This document shows, one piece after another, positions 7,682 through 15,143 of a stretch of DNA of 26,521 nt. Position numbers and translations under genes: made by a program. The notes below the pieces were generated by a model that made no database searches, was not told where the DNA came from, and worked only from the letters and a program-made list of their open reading frames with translations. The stretch lies in assembly GCF_003435375.1 (NCBI RefSeq), contig NZ_QWGL01000031.1:4197-30717 (forward strand). Reading direction: 5' to 3'. This DNA is from Clostridium sp. AM34-11AC (GTDB lineage Bacteria > Bacillota > Clostridia > Lachnospirales > Lachnospiraceae). The number at the start of each line of letters is the position of its first letter. Within the stretch, counting starts at the first letter, position 1.

Positions 7682-8104
7682 ATGCAGGAAAAAAATGCGG
7701 GCGGAACACCAGCTGCCCCTATAAAGCTGGATGTAAGCGTGCGGGTCATCGAACCTGTGAAAAACCTCATGGGCTTTGCCAGCGTGAAATTCAATGACTG
7801 CTTTGTGGTGGAAAATCTGAAAATCGTACAGGGCAGCAAGGGGCTCTTTCTTGGGATGCCCAGCCAGCCAGACGGCAAAGGCGGCTACCGGGATATGGCC
7901 TACCCTGTCACAAAGGAGTTCCGGGAACAGCTCAACACCGCTGTTCTGCAAGCCTATGAGGCAAAGCTGGAACAGATGGCGGAGCGTGGCTCTGTGGGGC
8001 GTGCATCCATCAGCGACCAGCTCAAAGCCGGAAAAGCGGCTGCCGAACAGGCAAAGGCAGAACGGCCTCCGAAGGAAAAGCCCAGCCGCAGCGCAGAGCG
8101 TTGA
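7682..8104 (+). CDS. SpoVG family protein
   Basis: A 140-residue protein from ATG 7682 (MQEKNAGG), behind AAAGGAG. The core KLDVSVRVIEPVKNLMGFASVKFNDCFVV and FLGMPSQPDGKGGYRDMAYPV matches SpoVG, a small site-specific DNA/RNA-binding protein. Chromosomal SpoVG is about 90-100 residues; here a charged, Ala/Lys-rich tail of about 40 residues is added. ICE-encoded SpoVG homologues are common in Clostridia; a regulatory role in transfer gene expression is an inference. Palindromes flank it on both sides. Confidence 0.88.
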   Translation: MQEKNAGGTPAAPIKLDVSVRVIEPVKNLMGFASVKFNDCFVVENLKIVQGSKGLFLGMPSQPDGKGGYRDMAYPVTKEFREQLNTAVLQAYEAKLEQMAERGSVGRASISDQLKAGKAAAEQAKAERPPKEKPSRSAER

Positions 8105-8127
8105 CCTCGGGCCATGCTGGCCCGAAG
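8105..8127. repeat. Dispersed palindrome copy 6 (B/A, centre TGC)
   Basis: CCTCGGGCCA, TGC, TGGCCCGAAG, directly after the spoVG-like stop. The 29 bases 8102-8130, stop codon included, recur identically at 8765-8793. Confidence 0.95.
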
Positions 8128-8146
8128 CAGAAAGGAGGCGGGAACC

Positions 8147-8767
8147 ATGCCACGCAAACGGACGGGCTATGACGCGGCCTGCTATTACGACGGAAAACTG
8201 CTGGGCCGCTGTACCAAAGCGGACAGCGATGCCTATACCCTGTTGATGAACGCCTGCGGCGGGGAGGCCGCCCGTGTCCTGCGGGAATACGCCTACTTTT
8301 CCCCGGAACTTCGCGCCATATTGGAAAAGGCGGCGCTCATGCAGGCGGACCGGAGCCGGACGGGCGGAATGTTCCATGCGCCGAAAAGTTCCCCGTGGGG
8401 TGATGTGCAGAGCTGTGAAACCCTCTGTCCAGGGGTGTTTCTGGTATCTACCGCCAGCCACGGCGGAACGATGGTGGCAAACGAGGTAGCCGCCGTCCTC
8501 TCCCCAGCAGCGAAAAAGTGCGGCTTCAAGGATAAGGGCTATATCTGCTATGAGGAGGACGCGCAGGAAAGTGTGGTGCTCCGGGAACTGTTGGACAAAA
8601 AGCTGTGGAACATACCTGACCGCATTAAGGACAAAGGGCAGTTTGAAGAAAACCTCAACCAGTCCATCCGGCAGTATAATCCCGAATACTGGCGGGCAAG
8701 GCAGAGCGGACGTAAGGCCGCCGAAGCCGCCCGCAGTACAGCCCCGGCCAAAGAGGCCGCAAGATGA
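8147..8767 (+). CDS. DUF7007-like ICE protein of unknown function
   Basis: A 206-residue protein from ATG 8147 behind AAAGGAGG. The middle (about 80-125) reads PKSSPWGDVQSCETLCPGVFLVSTASHGGTMV, which resembles the DUF7007-type domain; a GYICYEEDAQESVV acidic stretch follows near 145, and a charged Ala-rich tail closes the protein. No catalytic function is known to me. It sits between the SpoVG-like gene and prgI, and is bracketed by the 29-bp identical repeat units of palindromes 6 and 7, which suggests insertion or duplication as a unit. Confidence 0.65.
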   Translation: MPRKRTGYDAACYYDGKLLGRCTKADSDAYTLLMNACGGEAARVLREYAYFSPELRAILEKAALMQADRSRTGGMFHAPKSSPWGDVQSCETLCPGVFLVSTASHGGTMVANEVAAVLSPAAKKCGFKDKGYICYEEDAQESVVLRELLDKKLWNIPDRIKDKGQFEENLNQSIRQYNPEYWRARQSGRKAAEAARSTAPAKEAAR

Positions 8768-8790
8768 CCTCGGGCCATGCTGGCCCGAAG
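8768..8790. repeat. Dispersed palindrome copy 7 (B/A, centre TGC)
   Basis: CCTCGGGCCA, TGC, TGGCCCGAAG, identical to copy 6 and likewise starting at the base after a TGA stop. Confidence 0.95.
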
Positions 8791-8811
8791 CAGTAAAGGA
8801 GGTGTACCCAA

Positions 8812-9198
8812 ATGGCCTATGTGCCAGTACCAAAAGACCTTTCCAAAATTAAGACAAAGCTGGCCTTCAATCTGACGAAGCGCCAGCTTGTTTGTTTTTC
8901 CGGCGCAGCGGCGGTGGGGCTCCCGGCCTACCTGCTTTCCCGTGACAGTATCGGGAACAGCGCCGCCATGTTCCTAATGATCGGCCTCATGCTCCCGTTC
9001 TTCTTTCTGGCTATGTATGAGCGGGACGGCCTGCCATTGGAAAAAGTGCTGAAAAACATCATCCGCACCCGGTTCCTCTATCCCCGGGTGCGGCCTTACA
9101 AAACCGAAAACTTCTATGCGCTGCTTAGCGCCAGAAAGGAGGCGCAGCCGATTGCAAAACAGCAGAAGGGCCGGAAAGCCCGCAGGCAGAAAGCCTGA
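8812..9198 (+). CDS. prgI: PrgI family mating-channel membrane protein (VirB3-like)
   Basis: A 128-residue protein from ATG 8812 behind AAAGGAGGT. The N-terminus AYVPVPKDLSKIKTKLAFNLTKRQLVCFSG leads into two hydrophobic segments (about 36-50 and 55-72), followed by ERDGLPLEKVLKNIIRTRFLYPRVRPY. This is the PrgI family, the VirB3-like partner of VirB4 in Gram-positive type IV secretion. Its 3' end overlaps the VirB4 reading frame by 47 bases, so the two are coupled. Confidence 0.9.
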   Translation: MAYVPVPKDLSKIKTKLAFNLTKRQLVCFSGAAAVGLPAYLLSRDSIGNSAAMFLMIGLMLPFFFLAMYERDGLPLEKVLKNIIRTRFLYPRVRPYKTENFYALLSARKEAQPIAKQQKGRKARRQKA

Positions 9199-11545
9199 AA
9201 AGCAGGGCCTTACCGGCCTGTTCACAAAGGGAAAGAACATTCCCACCACCGCCCAGCAGACCCTCCCTTACCGGGAAATGTACCGGGATGGGGTGTGCCG
9301 GGTAACGGACCGCTATTACACCAAAACCATTGAATACGAGGACATCAACTACCAGCTCGCACAGTCCGAAGATCAGGCGGCCATCTTTGACGGGTGGAGC
9401 GCCTGCCTCAACTACTTTGACAGCAGCCTTCCGTTCCAGCTTTCCTTCCTCAACCACCGAAGCCGCCCGGGCAGCCGGTACAGCGTGAACATCCCCATGC
9501 AGGATGACGATTACAACAGCGTCCGGTGTGAGTATGTGGAAATGCTGGAAAACCAGATCGCCAAAAGCAACAACGGCATTGTCCGCACAAAGCTCCTGAC
9601 CTTCGGCGTGAACGTGGACGACCTTTCCACCGCCAGGGCAAGGCTGGAACGTGTAGAGGCGGACATTTGCGGGAACTTCAAAAAGCTGGGCGTCAAGTGC
9701 CGCTCCCTTTCAGGGCTGGAACGGCTGGAGCTTCTTCACGGGCAGCTCCACCCCGGCAGCGGCTCCCCCTTCCGGTTTTCATGGGATATGATCCCCAAAA
9801 CCGGGCTTTCCACCAAAGACTTTATCGCCCCGGACAGTTTCGATTTTCGTTTCAGCCGACTGTTCCGGGTGGGGACGACTTGGGGCGCTGCCTCCTACTT
9901 GCAGATTTTGGCCTCGGAGCTCTCGGACAAGCTGCTGGCGGAGCTTTTGGAAATGGATGCGGAAATGACCATCACCCTCCATATCCAGACCGTTGATCAG
10001 GCCGCCGCCGTAAAATCCATCAAGGCCAAAGTCTCCGACATTGACAAGATGAAGGTGGAGGAACAAAAGAAGGCAGCCCGGTCAGGGTACGACATGGACA
10101 TACTTCCGCCCGACCTCGTAACATACAGCAACGACGCAAAGACCCTTCTGGAAGATTTACAGAGCCGGAATGAAAGAATGTTCCTGCTGACCTTCCTTGT
10201 GGTAAACATGGCTCCGACCCGCCGGGAGCTGGACAATGACCTGTTCACGGTGTCCGGTATCGTCCAGAAATACAACTGCACCTTGAAGCGGCTGGACTTC
10301 CAGCAGGAGGACGGTTTTCTTTCCAGCCTTCCGCTGGGCCATAACGGCATTGAGATCAAGCGCGGCATGACGACCAGCTCCACGGCCATTTTCGTTCCCT
10401 TTATGACGCAGGAGCTCCGCATGGATGGCGAAGCCGTCTATTACGGGCTCAACGCACTTTCCCATAACGTCATCATGGCGAACCGGAAAAAGCTCAAAAA
10501 CCCCAACGGCCTGTTCCTCGGCGTGCCTGGCTCCGGCAAATCCTTTGCCGCAAAGCGGGAGCTTGTGAATGTGTTCCTTGCCACAAAAGACCGCATTATC
10601 GTGGTGGACCCGATGGGCGAATATTCGCCCCTTATCAGGCGGCTGGGCGGACAGGTCATCGAGATCGCCCCGGACAGCCCCCACCACATCAATCCGATGG
10701 ACATTGATTTGAGCTTCGACGAGGAAAACCCGATGGCGCTGAAAGCCGACTTTATCCTGTCGCTGATGGAGCTGATCGTTGGCGGCAAGGACGGCTTGCA
10801 GCCGGTGGAGCGTACCGTCATTGACCGCTGTGTGCGCCAGATGTACCGGGAACACTTGCAGGACCCGGAAACAAGCAAAATGCCGACCCTCCAAACCCTG
10901 TATGACCTGCTCTGTTCCCAGCCGGAGGGCGAGGCGGTGCGGCTGGCGACGGCTCTTGAAATCTATGTGTCCGGTTCCCTTAACGTGTTCAACCATGAAA
11001 CCAACGTGGACTTAAACCGCCGTCTGGTATGCCTTGACTTAAAAAAGCTGGGAGCCGGGCTTCGGACGATTGCCATGCTCATTATGCAGGACTTGGTAAA
11101 CTCGCAGGTGTCCATGAATTTCCTCCGCGGTATCGCTACATGGTGCTACTTTGACGAATTTCATGTGCTGCTCCGTGACCGTCTGACGGCAAGCTATTGT
11201 GTAGCGATCTGGAAAATGCTGCGGAAAAAAGGGTGCGTTCCGAGTGCTTTAACGCAGAACGTAAAGGATTTTCTGGCAAGCCCGGAGATCGAGAACATCT
11301 TTGAAAACTCGGACTTCCTTGTGCTGCTCTCGCAGGCACAGGGGGACCGGCAGATTTTAGCCAAACAGCTTGGGATCAGCCCCCACCAGCTTTCCTATGT
11401 GACCCATACCAATTCCGGCGAAGGGCTGCTGTTCTTCGGGAACACCACCATCCCGTTTGTTGACCGCTTCCCGCAGAACACCGAGCTGTACGCCATTATG
11501 ACCACCCGCCCGGAGGACAAAAAACAGGAAATGAACCGGGCATAA
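9152..11545 (+). CDS. virB4: VirB4-like conjugation ATPase
   Basis: A 797-residue ATPase powering the mating channel. I choose TTG 9152 because AAAGGAGG (9135-9142) lies nine bases upstream; the ATG at 9116 has no ribosome binding site. Walker A is GVPGSGKS (about 457-464), IIVVDPMGEY follows near 482-491, and Walker B is WCYFDEFHVLL (about 664-674). The C-terminal ASPEIENIFENSDFLVLLSQAQGDR region is the VirB4/TraE signature. The length is normal and the frame intact. The start of the gene lies within prgI. Confidence 0.95.
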   Translation: MQNSRRAGKPAGRKPEKQGLTGLFTKGKNIPTTAQQTLPYREMYRDGVCRVTDRYYTKTIEYEDINYQLAQSEDQAAIFDGWSACLNYFDSSLPFQLSFLNHRSRPGSRYSVNIPMQDDDYNSVRCEYVEMLENQIAKSNNGIVRTKLLTFGVNVDDLSTARARLERVEADICGNFKKLGVKCRSLSGLERLELLHGQLHPGSGSPFRFSWDMIPKTGLSTKDFIAPDSFDFRFSRLFRVGTTWGAASYLQILASELSDKLLAELLEMDAEMTITLHIQTVDQAAAVKSIKAKVSDIDKMKVEEQKKAARSGYDMDILPPDLVTYSNDAKTLLEDLQSRNERMFLLTFLVVNMAPTRRELDNDLFTVSGIVQKYNCTLKRLDFQQEDGFLSSLPLGHNGIEIKRGMTTSSTAIFVPFMTQELRMDGEAVYYGLNALSHNVIMANRKKLKNPNGLFLGVPGSGKSFAAKRELVNVFLATKDRIIVVDPMGEYSPLIRRLGGQVIEIAPDSPHHINPMDIDLSFDEENPMALKADFILSLMELIVGGKDGLQPVERTVIDRCVRQMYREHLQDPETSKMPTLQTLYDLLCSQPEGEAVRLATALEIYVSGSLNVFNHETNVDLNRRLVCLDLKKLGAGLRTIAMLIMQDLVNSQVSMNFLRGIATWCYFDEFHVLLRDRLTASYCVAIWKMLRKKGCVPSALTQNVKDFLASPEIENIFENSDFLVLLSQAQGDRQILAKQLGISPHQLSYVTHTNSGEGLLFFGNTTIPFVDRFPQNTELYAIMTTRPEDKKQEMNRA

Positions 11546-11549
11546 CACA

Positions 11550-11572
11550 CTTCGGGCCATGCTGGCCCGAGG
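11550..11572. repeat. Dispersed palindrome copy 8 (A/B, centre TGC)
   Basis: CTTCGGGCCA, TGC, TGGCCCGAGG, 4 bases after the virB4 stop and 5 bases before the GGAAAGGAGGG of the next gene. Confidence 0.95.
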
Positions 11573-11590
11573 TTTGGAAAGGAGGGATAC

Positions 11591-13492
11591 ATCATCGGAA
11601 AGAAACCGGACAAACGGAGTTTTCAAAGGCCGGGGCCGACGGAGGATACCGGGGGCAATCGCCCCGGACCGGCGGAACGGGAAGGGCCTTCCCCTGCACC
11701 ATCCCGACGCCTGCGGTTTGAGGACGAGGATACCGGGCAGGACAGCCCTTCGGGCCACGATGGCCCGAAGTCCAAAAGCGGCAAGTTTCAAGAGGACAGC
11801 CGCAAAAGCCGTCCCTCTGACCGCATGAGGCAGGAGGATGAAGCGGGCGGGCCGCAGGATACCAGCAAGGCACAGGAGCCGGAGGGCTCCGCAGAGAATG
11901 CCGGGAGCAAAAAGGACAAGTACCAGAAAGCACAGGCAAAAGCGGAACACGCCGGGAAAAAGCTGGGAAAGGCTCGGGAGAAACTGGACAAGACCGAGGC
12001 AAAACGGGCAGCGAAGAAACCGCCGGGGCTTGCAAAAAAGGCAGTCCGGGGAGCCCGTACAGAAGCATGGTTCTATGTCCACAACAAGATCCACGAAGTC
12101 GAGCATGAAAATGTGGGTGTGGAAGGAGCCCATAAGTCGGAACTTGTGGCCGAGGCCGGAGCCCGGAAACTGACCCGGTATGCCAAACGCCGCTGGCAGG
12201 AACACCCGGCCCGGAAGGTGGCAAAGTGGGAACGGAAGGACATAAAAGCCCGGGCCAATATGGATTTTCAGAAGATGGCCTCCGAGCACCCGGAGCTTGC
12301 CAGCAATCCGCTTTCCCGTGTGCAGCAGAAATGGAAACTGAAACGCCGGTATTCCAAAGAAGCAAAGGCGGCTGCAAAACAGGGCGCAAAGGCCGCAAAG
12401 AAAACCGCTGCCGCTTCGGGAACTGCGACCCGGCGGGCGGCGCAGTTTGTGACCCGTCATCCCGTGGCGGTGCTGGTCCTGCTCCTGCTGTTGCTGCTCT
12501 GTTTTCTTGTGTCGGCGGTAAGCTCCATCTTCCCCACGCTTGGCAGCGGCCTTGCCAATGCGTTATCCGGCACCTCCTACGCCTCGGAGGATACGGACCT
12601 GCTGGGCGTAGACGAGGACTACACGGCGCTGGAAAACGAGCTGGCGCAGACGGTGGCAAACATCGAAAGCACCCATCCCGGCTATGACGAGTACCGCTAT
12701 TCCGTGGACGAGATCGGCCATAACCCCTATGAGCTGGCGTCCTATCTCTCGGCAAAGTACCATGTGTATTTCCGGGAACAGGTGCAGGACGAGCTGCGGG
12801 AGATCTTTGAGGCACAGTATGAACTGACCTTGACGGAGGAAGTCGAGATACGCTACCGCACCGAAACCAGCACCGACCCGGAGACAGGGGAAACCACCAC
12901 CGAGGAAGTCCCCTATGAGTATTACATCTTAAATGTGACCCTCACAAACAAGACGCTGCCTGCCGTGATCCTGCCGAGGCTTAACGAACAGCAGCGGGAA
13001 ATCTACACCGTTATGCAGCAGCTCAAAGGCAACAAGCCCTATCTGTGGGAAGGGATTTACAACGGCGGCGAAGATACCGGCCCCAGCTATGAGATACCCG
13101 GCGAGGCGCTGGATGACCCGGCTTTTGCGGCGCTCATGGAAGAAGCCACAAAGTATATCGGCTGGCCCTATGTGTGGGGCGGCTCCAGCCCGTCCACCTC
13201 CTTTGACTGTTCGGGCTTTGTCTGCTGGGTGTACACGGCCAGCGGCGTCCACAACCTGCCCCGTACCACGGCGCAGGGCATTTACAACCAGTGCGCTATC
13301 ATTTCTCCCTCCGAGGCAAAGCCCGGCGACATTATCTTTTTCACGGGAACCTATGACAGCCCCGGCCCTGTGTCCCATGTGGGGATTTATGTGGGCGACG
13401 GGATGATGCTTCATTGTGGTTCGCCCATCCAATACGCAAACATCAATTCAAGCTACTGGCAGACACATTTCTATGCCTTCGGGCGTTTGTGA
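11591..13492 (+). CDS. NlpC/P60 cell-wall hydrolase of the conjugation apparatus (CD1108-like), apparent ATC start
   Basis: About 633 residues. AAAGGAGGG (11578-11586) precedes ATC ATC at 11591/11594; the first in-frame ATG is 11825, far from any ribosome binding site, while the frame is open and protein-like before it. Order: a hydrophilic, Lys/Ala-rich cytoplasmic region to about 285 with helical repeats, one membrane segment (about 290-311), an extracellular linker, and a C-terminal NlpC/P60 domain (about 521-632) with catalytic Cys in FDCSGF (about 529), His in VSHVGIYVG (about 595) and a third His in MLHCGS. It should cut peptidoglycan peptides to let the channel cross the wall (VirB1-like role, known for the family). 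Palindrome copy 9 is translated within residues 52-59. Confidence 0.88.
   Translation: MIGKKPDKRSFQRPGPTEDTGGNRPGPAEREGPSPAPSRRLRFEDEDTGQDSPSGHDGPKSKSGKFQEDSRKSRPSDRMRQEDEAGGPQDTSKAQEPEGSAENAGSKKDKYQKAQAKAEHAGKKLGKAREKLDKTEAKRAAKKPPGLAKKAVRGARTEAWFYVHNKIHEVEHENVGVEGAHKSELVAEAGARKLTRYAKRRWQEHPARKVAKWERKDIKARANMDFQKMASEHPELASNPLSRVQQKWKLKRRYSKEAKAAAKQGAKAAKKTAAASGTATRRAAQFVTRHPVAVLVLLLLLLLCFLVSAVSSIFPTLGSGLANALSGTSYASEDTDLLGVDEDYTALENELAQTVANIESTHPGYDEYRYSVDEIGHNPYELASYLSAKYHVYFREQVQDELREIFEAQYELTLTEEVEIRYRTETSTDPETGETTTEEVPYEYYILNVTLTNKTLPAVILPRLNEQQREIYTVMQQLKGNKPYLWEGIYNGGEDTGPSYEIPGEALDDPAFAALMEEATKYIGWPYVWGGSSPSTSFDCSGFVCWVYTASGVHNLPRTTAQGIYNQCAIISPSEAKPGDIIFFTGTYDSPGPVSHVGIYVGDGMMLHCGSPIQYANINSSYWQTHFYAFGRL
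11748..11770. repeat. Dispersed palindrome copy 9 (A/A, centre CGA), inside a reading frame
   Basis: CTTCGGGCCA, CGA, TGGCCCGAAG within the NlpC/P60 gene, read as PSGHDGPKS in a hydrophilic linker. Its centre is the reverse complement of copy 11. Confidence 0.95.
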
Positions 13493-13514
13493 GCCAGAGG
13501 AAAGGAGTCCTTGC

Positions 13515-13781
13515 ATGAACAAGATCGACAAGCTCGATAAGGAACTGGAAAAAGCCCGGGAGAAGGCAGCCGAGTGGCAGGCCAAAATCCGGGAGCTGGA
13601 AAAGCAGAAACAGGAGGAAGAAAACAGCCAGATCGTGCAGGCGGTGCGCTCGCTCAAACTGACCCCCGCCCAGCTTATGGCTTTTTTGAATGACCCCAAA
13701 AACAGCCTTACCGCTTCGGGCCATACTGACCCGAAGCCGGAGGCACCCGAAAAGGAGGACACAGCCCATGAAGAAAACTAA
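13515..13781 (+). CDS. DUF4315 family protein
   Basis: An 88-residue protein from ATG 13515 behind AAAGGAG. Residues 1-40 form a charged coiled coil (KIDKLDKELEKAREKAAEWQ), followed by SLKLTPAQLMAFL, the DUF4315 signature. This family is always found between the NlpC/P60 gene and the DUF4366 gene in Clostridia ICEs; its function is unknown. Its acidic tail contains palindrome copy 10, read as ASGHTDPKP at 67-75. It overlaps the next gene by 14 bases. Confidence 0.85.
   Translation: MNKIDKLDKELEKAREKAAEWQAKIRELEKQKQEEENSQIVQAVRSLKLTPAQLMAFLNDPKNSLTASGHTDPKPEAPEKEDTAHEEN
13714..13736. repeat. Dispersed palindrome copy 10 (A/C, centre TAC), inside a reading frame
   Basis: CTTCGGGCCA, TAC, TGACCCGAAG near the 3' end of the DUF4315 gene, in the same reading phase as copies 9 and 11. 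Confidence 0.95.
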
Positions 13782-14415
13782 ATACCGCAGGCTGGCGGCG
13801 ATGGCTGCCAGCCTTTTGTGTTGCCTGATCTTTACGGTCCCGGCCTACGCCCAGAGCAGCGAGCCGCAGCCGGAGACAGCTCCCGCCCCGGTGGAAACCG
13901 AAGCGGAGCCGGAAACCCAGAACCCCTTTACCCCGGACGGGACGGGAACCGTGGTGGACAACGCCACCGACGAGGACGGTAAAGAGTTCTACACCATCAC
14001 CACCGCAGACGAGAGCGTGTTTTATCTGGTGATCGACAAACAGAAAACCAGCGAGAACGTCTATTTCCTCAATACCGTTACCACAGACGACCTTCTGCCT
14101 CTTGCCGAACAGGGTAAGGAACCGCCCCAAGAAGTGACCCCGGAGCCAGAGCCAAAGCCCACCGAACCTGTGGAGGAAGTACCGGAACCCGAGCCGGAGA
14201 AAAAGGACAGCCCCCTTCTCTCTCTGCTCCTGATCGGTGCGGTGGTGCTGGCCGGCGGTGGGATTGGTTACTATTTCAAGATTTACAAGCCGAAGCATGA
14301 GGCCCCGGATTTGGAGGATGATTACTGCGAATATGAGGACGGGGAGCTGGAGGAGATCGCAGAGGAACCCGAGGACGAAGATACCCCGCCGTGGGAGGAA
14401 GATACGGAGGAATGA
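13768..14415 (+). CDS. DUF4366 (CD1107-like) surface protein of the mating apparatus
   Basis: A 215-residue protein from ATG 13768 behind AAAGGAGG, overlapping DUF4315. Residues 1-28 are a signal peptide (MKKTKYRRLAAMAASLLCCL, cleavage likely after VPAYA). A folded extracellular part (about 55-110, FYTITTADESVFYLVIDKQK) is flanked by Pro/Glu-rich linkers; a membrane segment at about 150-170 (LLLIGAVVLAGGGIGYYF) and an acidic cytoplasmic tail follow. This is the DUF4366/CD1107 family of mobile-element proteins, likely a membrane-anchored scaffold of the channel (inference). Confidence 0.88.
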   Translation: MKKTKYRRLAAMAASLLCCLIFTVPAYAQSSEPQPETAPAPVETEAEPETQNPFTPDGTGTVVDNATDEDGKEFYTITTADESVFYLVIDKQKTSENVYFLNTVTTDDLLPLAEQGKEPPQEVTPEPEPKPTEPVEEVPEPEPEKKDSPLLSLLLIGAVVLAGGGIGYYFKIYKPKHEAPDLEDDYCEYEDGELEEIAEEPEDEDTPPWEEDTEE

Positions 14416-14417
14416 GA

Positions 14418-14609
14418 ATGAATTTTACAAGCAGCCCTTTTGAACGAATGATGAAGGAAGTACCGCACCCCGGCTGGGACAATGACGATCCTTGTAAGGG
14501 ATGCCGTTACTACAAGGAGTGCAAAGGAAAGAAAAAACAGTGCCGGAAGAAGTTCCGGGCGCTGATCGTGGAGCCCCGCCCTTCGGGCCATCGTGGCCCG
14601 AAGTCATAA
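14418..14609 (+). CDS. Small Cys-rich protein of unknown function
   Basis: A 63-residue protein; GGAGG just upstream favours ATG 14418 over ATG 14412. Four cysteines (26, 29, 35, 42) in a CxxC-x5-C-x6-C layout within DPCKGCRYYKECKGKKKQC suggest a metal-binding knuckle. I do not recognise the family. Its last eight or nine codons (PSGHRGPKS) are palindrome copy 11, so the repeat appears to have been absorbed as its C-terminus. The next gene starts at the base after its stop. Confidence 0.65.
   Translation: MNFTSSPFERMMKEVPHPGWDNDDPCKGCRYYKECKGKKKQCRKKFRALIVEPRPSGHRGPKS
14581..14603. repeat. Dispersed palindrome copy 11 (A/A, centre TCG), at the end of a reading frame
   Basis: CTTCGGGCCA, TCG, TGGCCCGAAG encoding the C-terminus of the small Cys-rich protein. 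It occupies the place where the next gene's ribosome binding site would be. Confidence 0.95.
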
Positions 14610-15011
14610 ATGGACGCCCGGGAGCTGACCCGTGACGAGAAGAAGAAAATCCGCACTCTGGTCACGGGGATGTGCGCCAACTATGACCGGGAAAGCGGCC
14701 TGTGCCTTCCTCTTGACTGTGCCTGCTATATGCTGCACAAGTGCTGGACAGGGGCGTACTGCCGTTATTTCCGTGAGGCTGTCCTGCCTCTTAACCCGGA
14801 GCTTCAAGCGTCGCTGACAACGGAAGGCATCTCCCCGGAGCTGCGGGCCTGTGCGGTCTGCGGAAAGGCGTTTTTGCCCGAGGGGCGTCAAGCCTACTGT
14901 TCCGACGCCTGCAAGGCCGAAGGGAACCGCCGGAAAAGCCGGGAACGCATGAGGAAAATGCGGGAGAAAAGGCCGGGCGGCTGTTACGATTTGCCGCCTC
15001 CAAAGGCTTGA
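14610..15011 (+). CDS. Cysteine-rich VLP domain protein
   Basis: A 133-residue protein. The N-terminal half has spaced cysteines (22, 32, 37, 39, 45, 51) in MCANYDRESGLCLPLDCAC, the Cys_rich_VLP pattern; a second cluster, CAVCGKAF with CSDACK (81, 84, 97, 101), resembles a zinc ribbon. The tail is basic. Such proteins are frequent in Clostridia ICEs; function is unknown, nucleic-acid binding is plausible. The start ATG directly follows TAA of the upstream gene with no ribosome binding site in the preceding bases, so translation probably depends on coupling. Confidence 0.8.
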   Translation: MDARELTRDEKKKIRTLVTGMCANYDRESGLCLPLDCACYMLHKCWTGAYCRYFREAVLPLNPELQASLTTEGISPELRACAVCGKAFLPEGRQAYCSDACKAEGNRRKSRERMRKMREKRPGGCYDLPPPKA

Positions 15012-15041
15012 CATTCCGGGCTTTTTTGAGGGTGTTTCCGG

Positions 15042-15077
15042 GGTGGGAATATCTTATTACATTCCTCCCCGGTCTGC
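15042..15077 (+). promoter_or_regulatory. Imperfect hairpin between genes
   Basis: In the 90-base gap after the Cys-rich VLP gene, a CCGGGG(T)GGGAAT-type arm pairs with an ATTCCTCCCCGG arm around an AT-rich loop. No T-run follows, so it is not a classic terminator; it may slow transcription or protect RNA ends. Confidence 0.4.
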
Positions 15078-15101
15078 CCTCTTATTTCGTAACATCCAGC
15101 A

Positions 15102-15124
15102 CTTCGGGTCATGTTGGCCCGAGG
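15102..15124. repeat. Dispersed palindrome copy 12 (C/B, centre TGT)
   Basis: CTTCGGGTCA, TGT, TGGCCCGAGG; the two half-sites differ from each other at two positions, giving two G-U pairs in the + strand RNA. It is followed by AGAAAGGAGGG of the next gene. Confidence 0.95.
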
Positions 15125-15143
15125 CACAGAAAGGAGGGATCTC

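Noticed and set aside
7427..8833. Minus-strand open frame of 468 codons
   Set aside because: It lies antisense to the MT-A70, SpoVG-like and DUF7007-like genes, runs through three palindromes and has no recognisable domain.
11592..12815. Minus-strand open frame of 407 codons
   Set aside because: Low-complexity Pro/Arg/Ser-rich translation antisense to the Lys/Ala-rich region of the NlpC/P60 protein.
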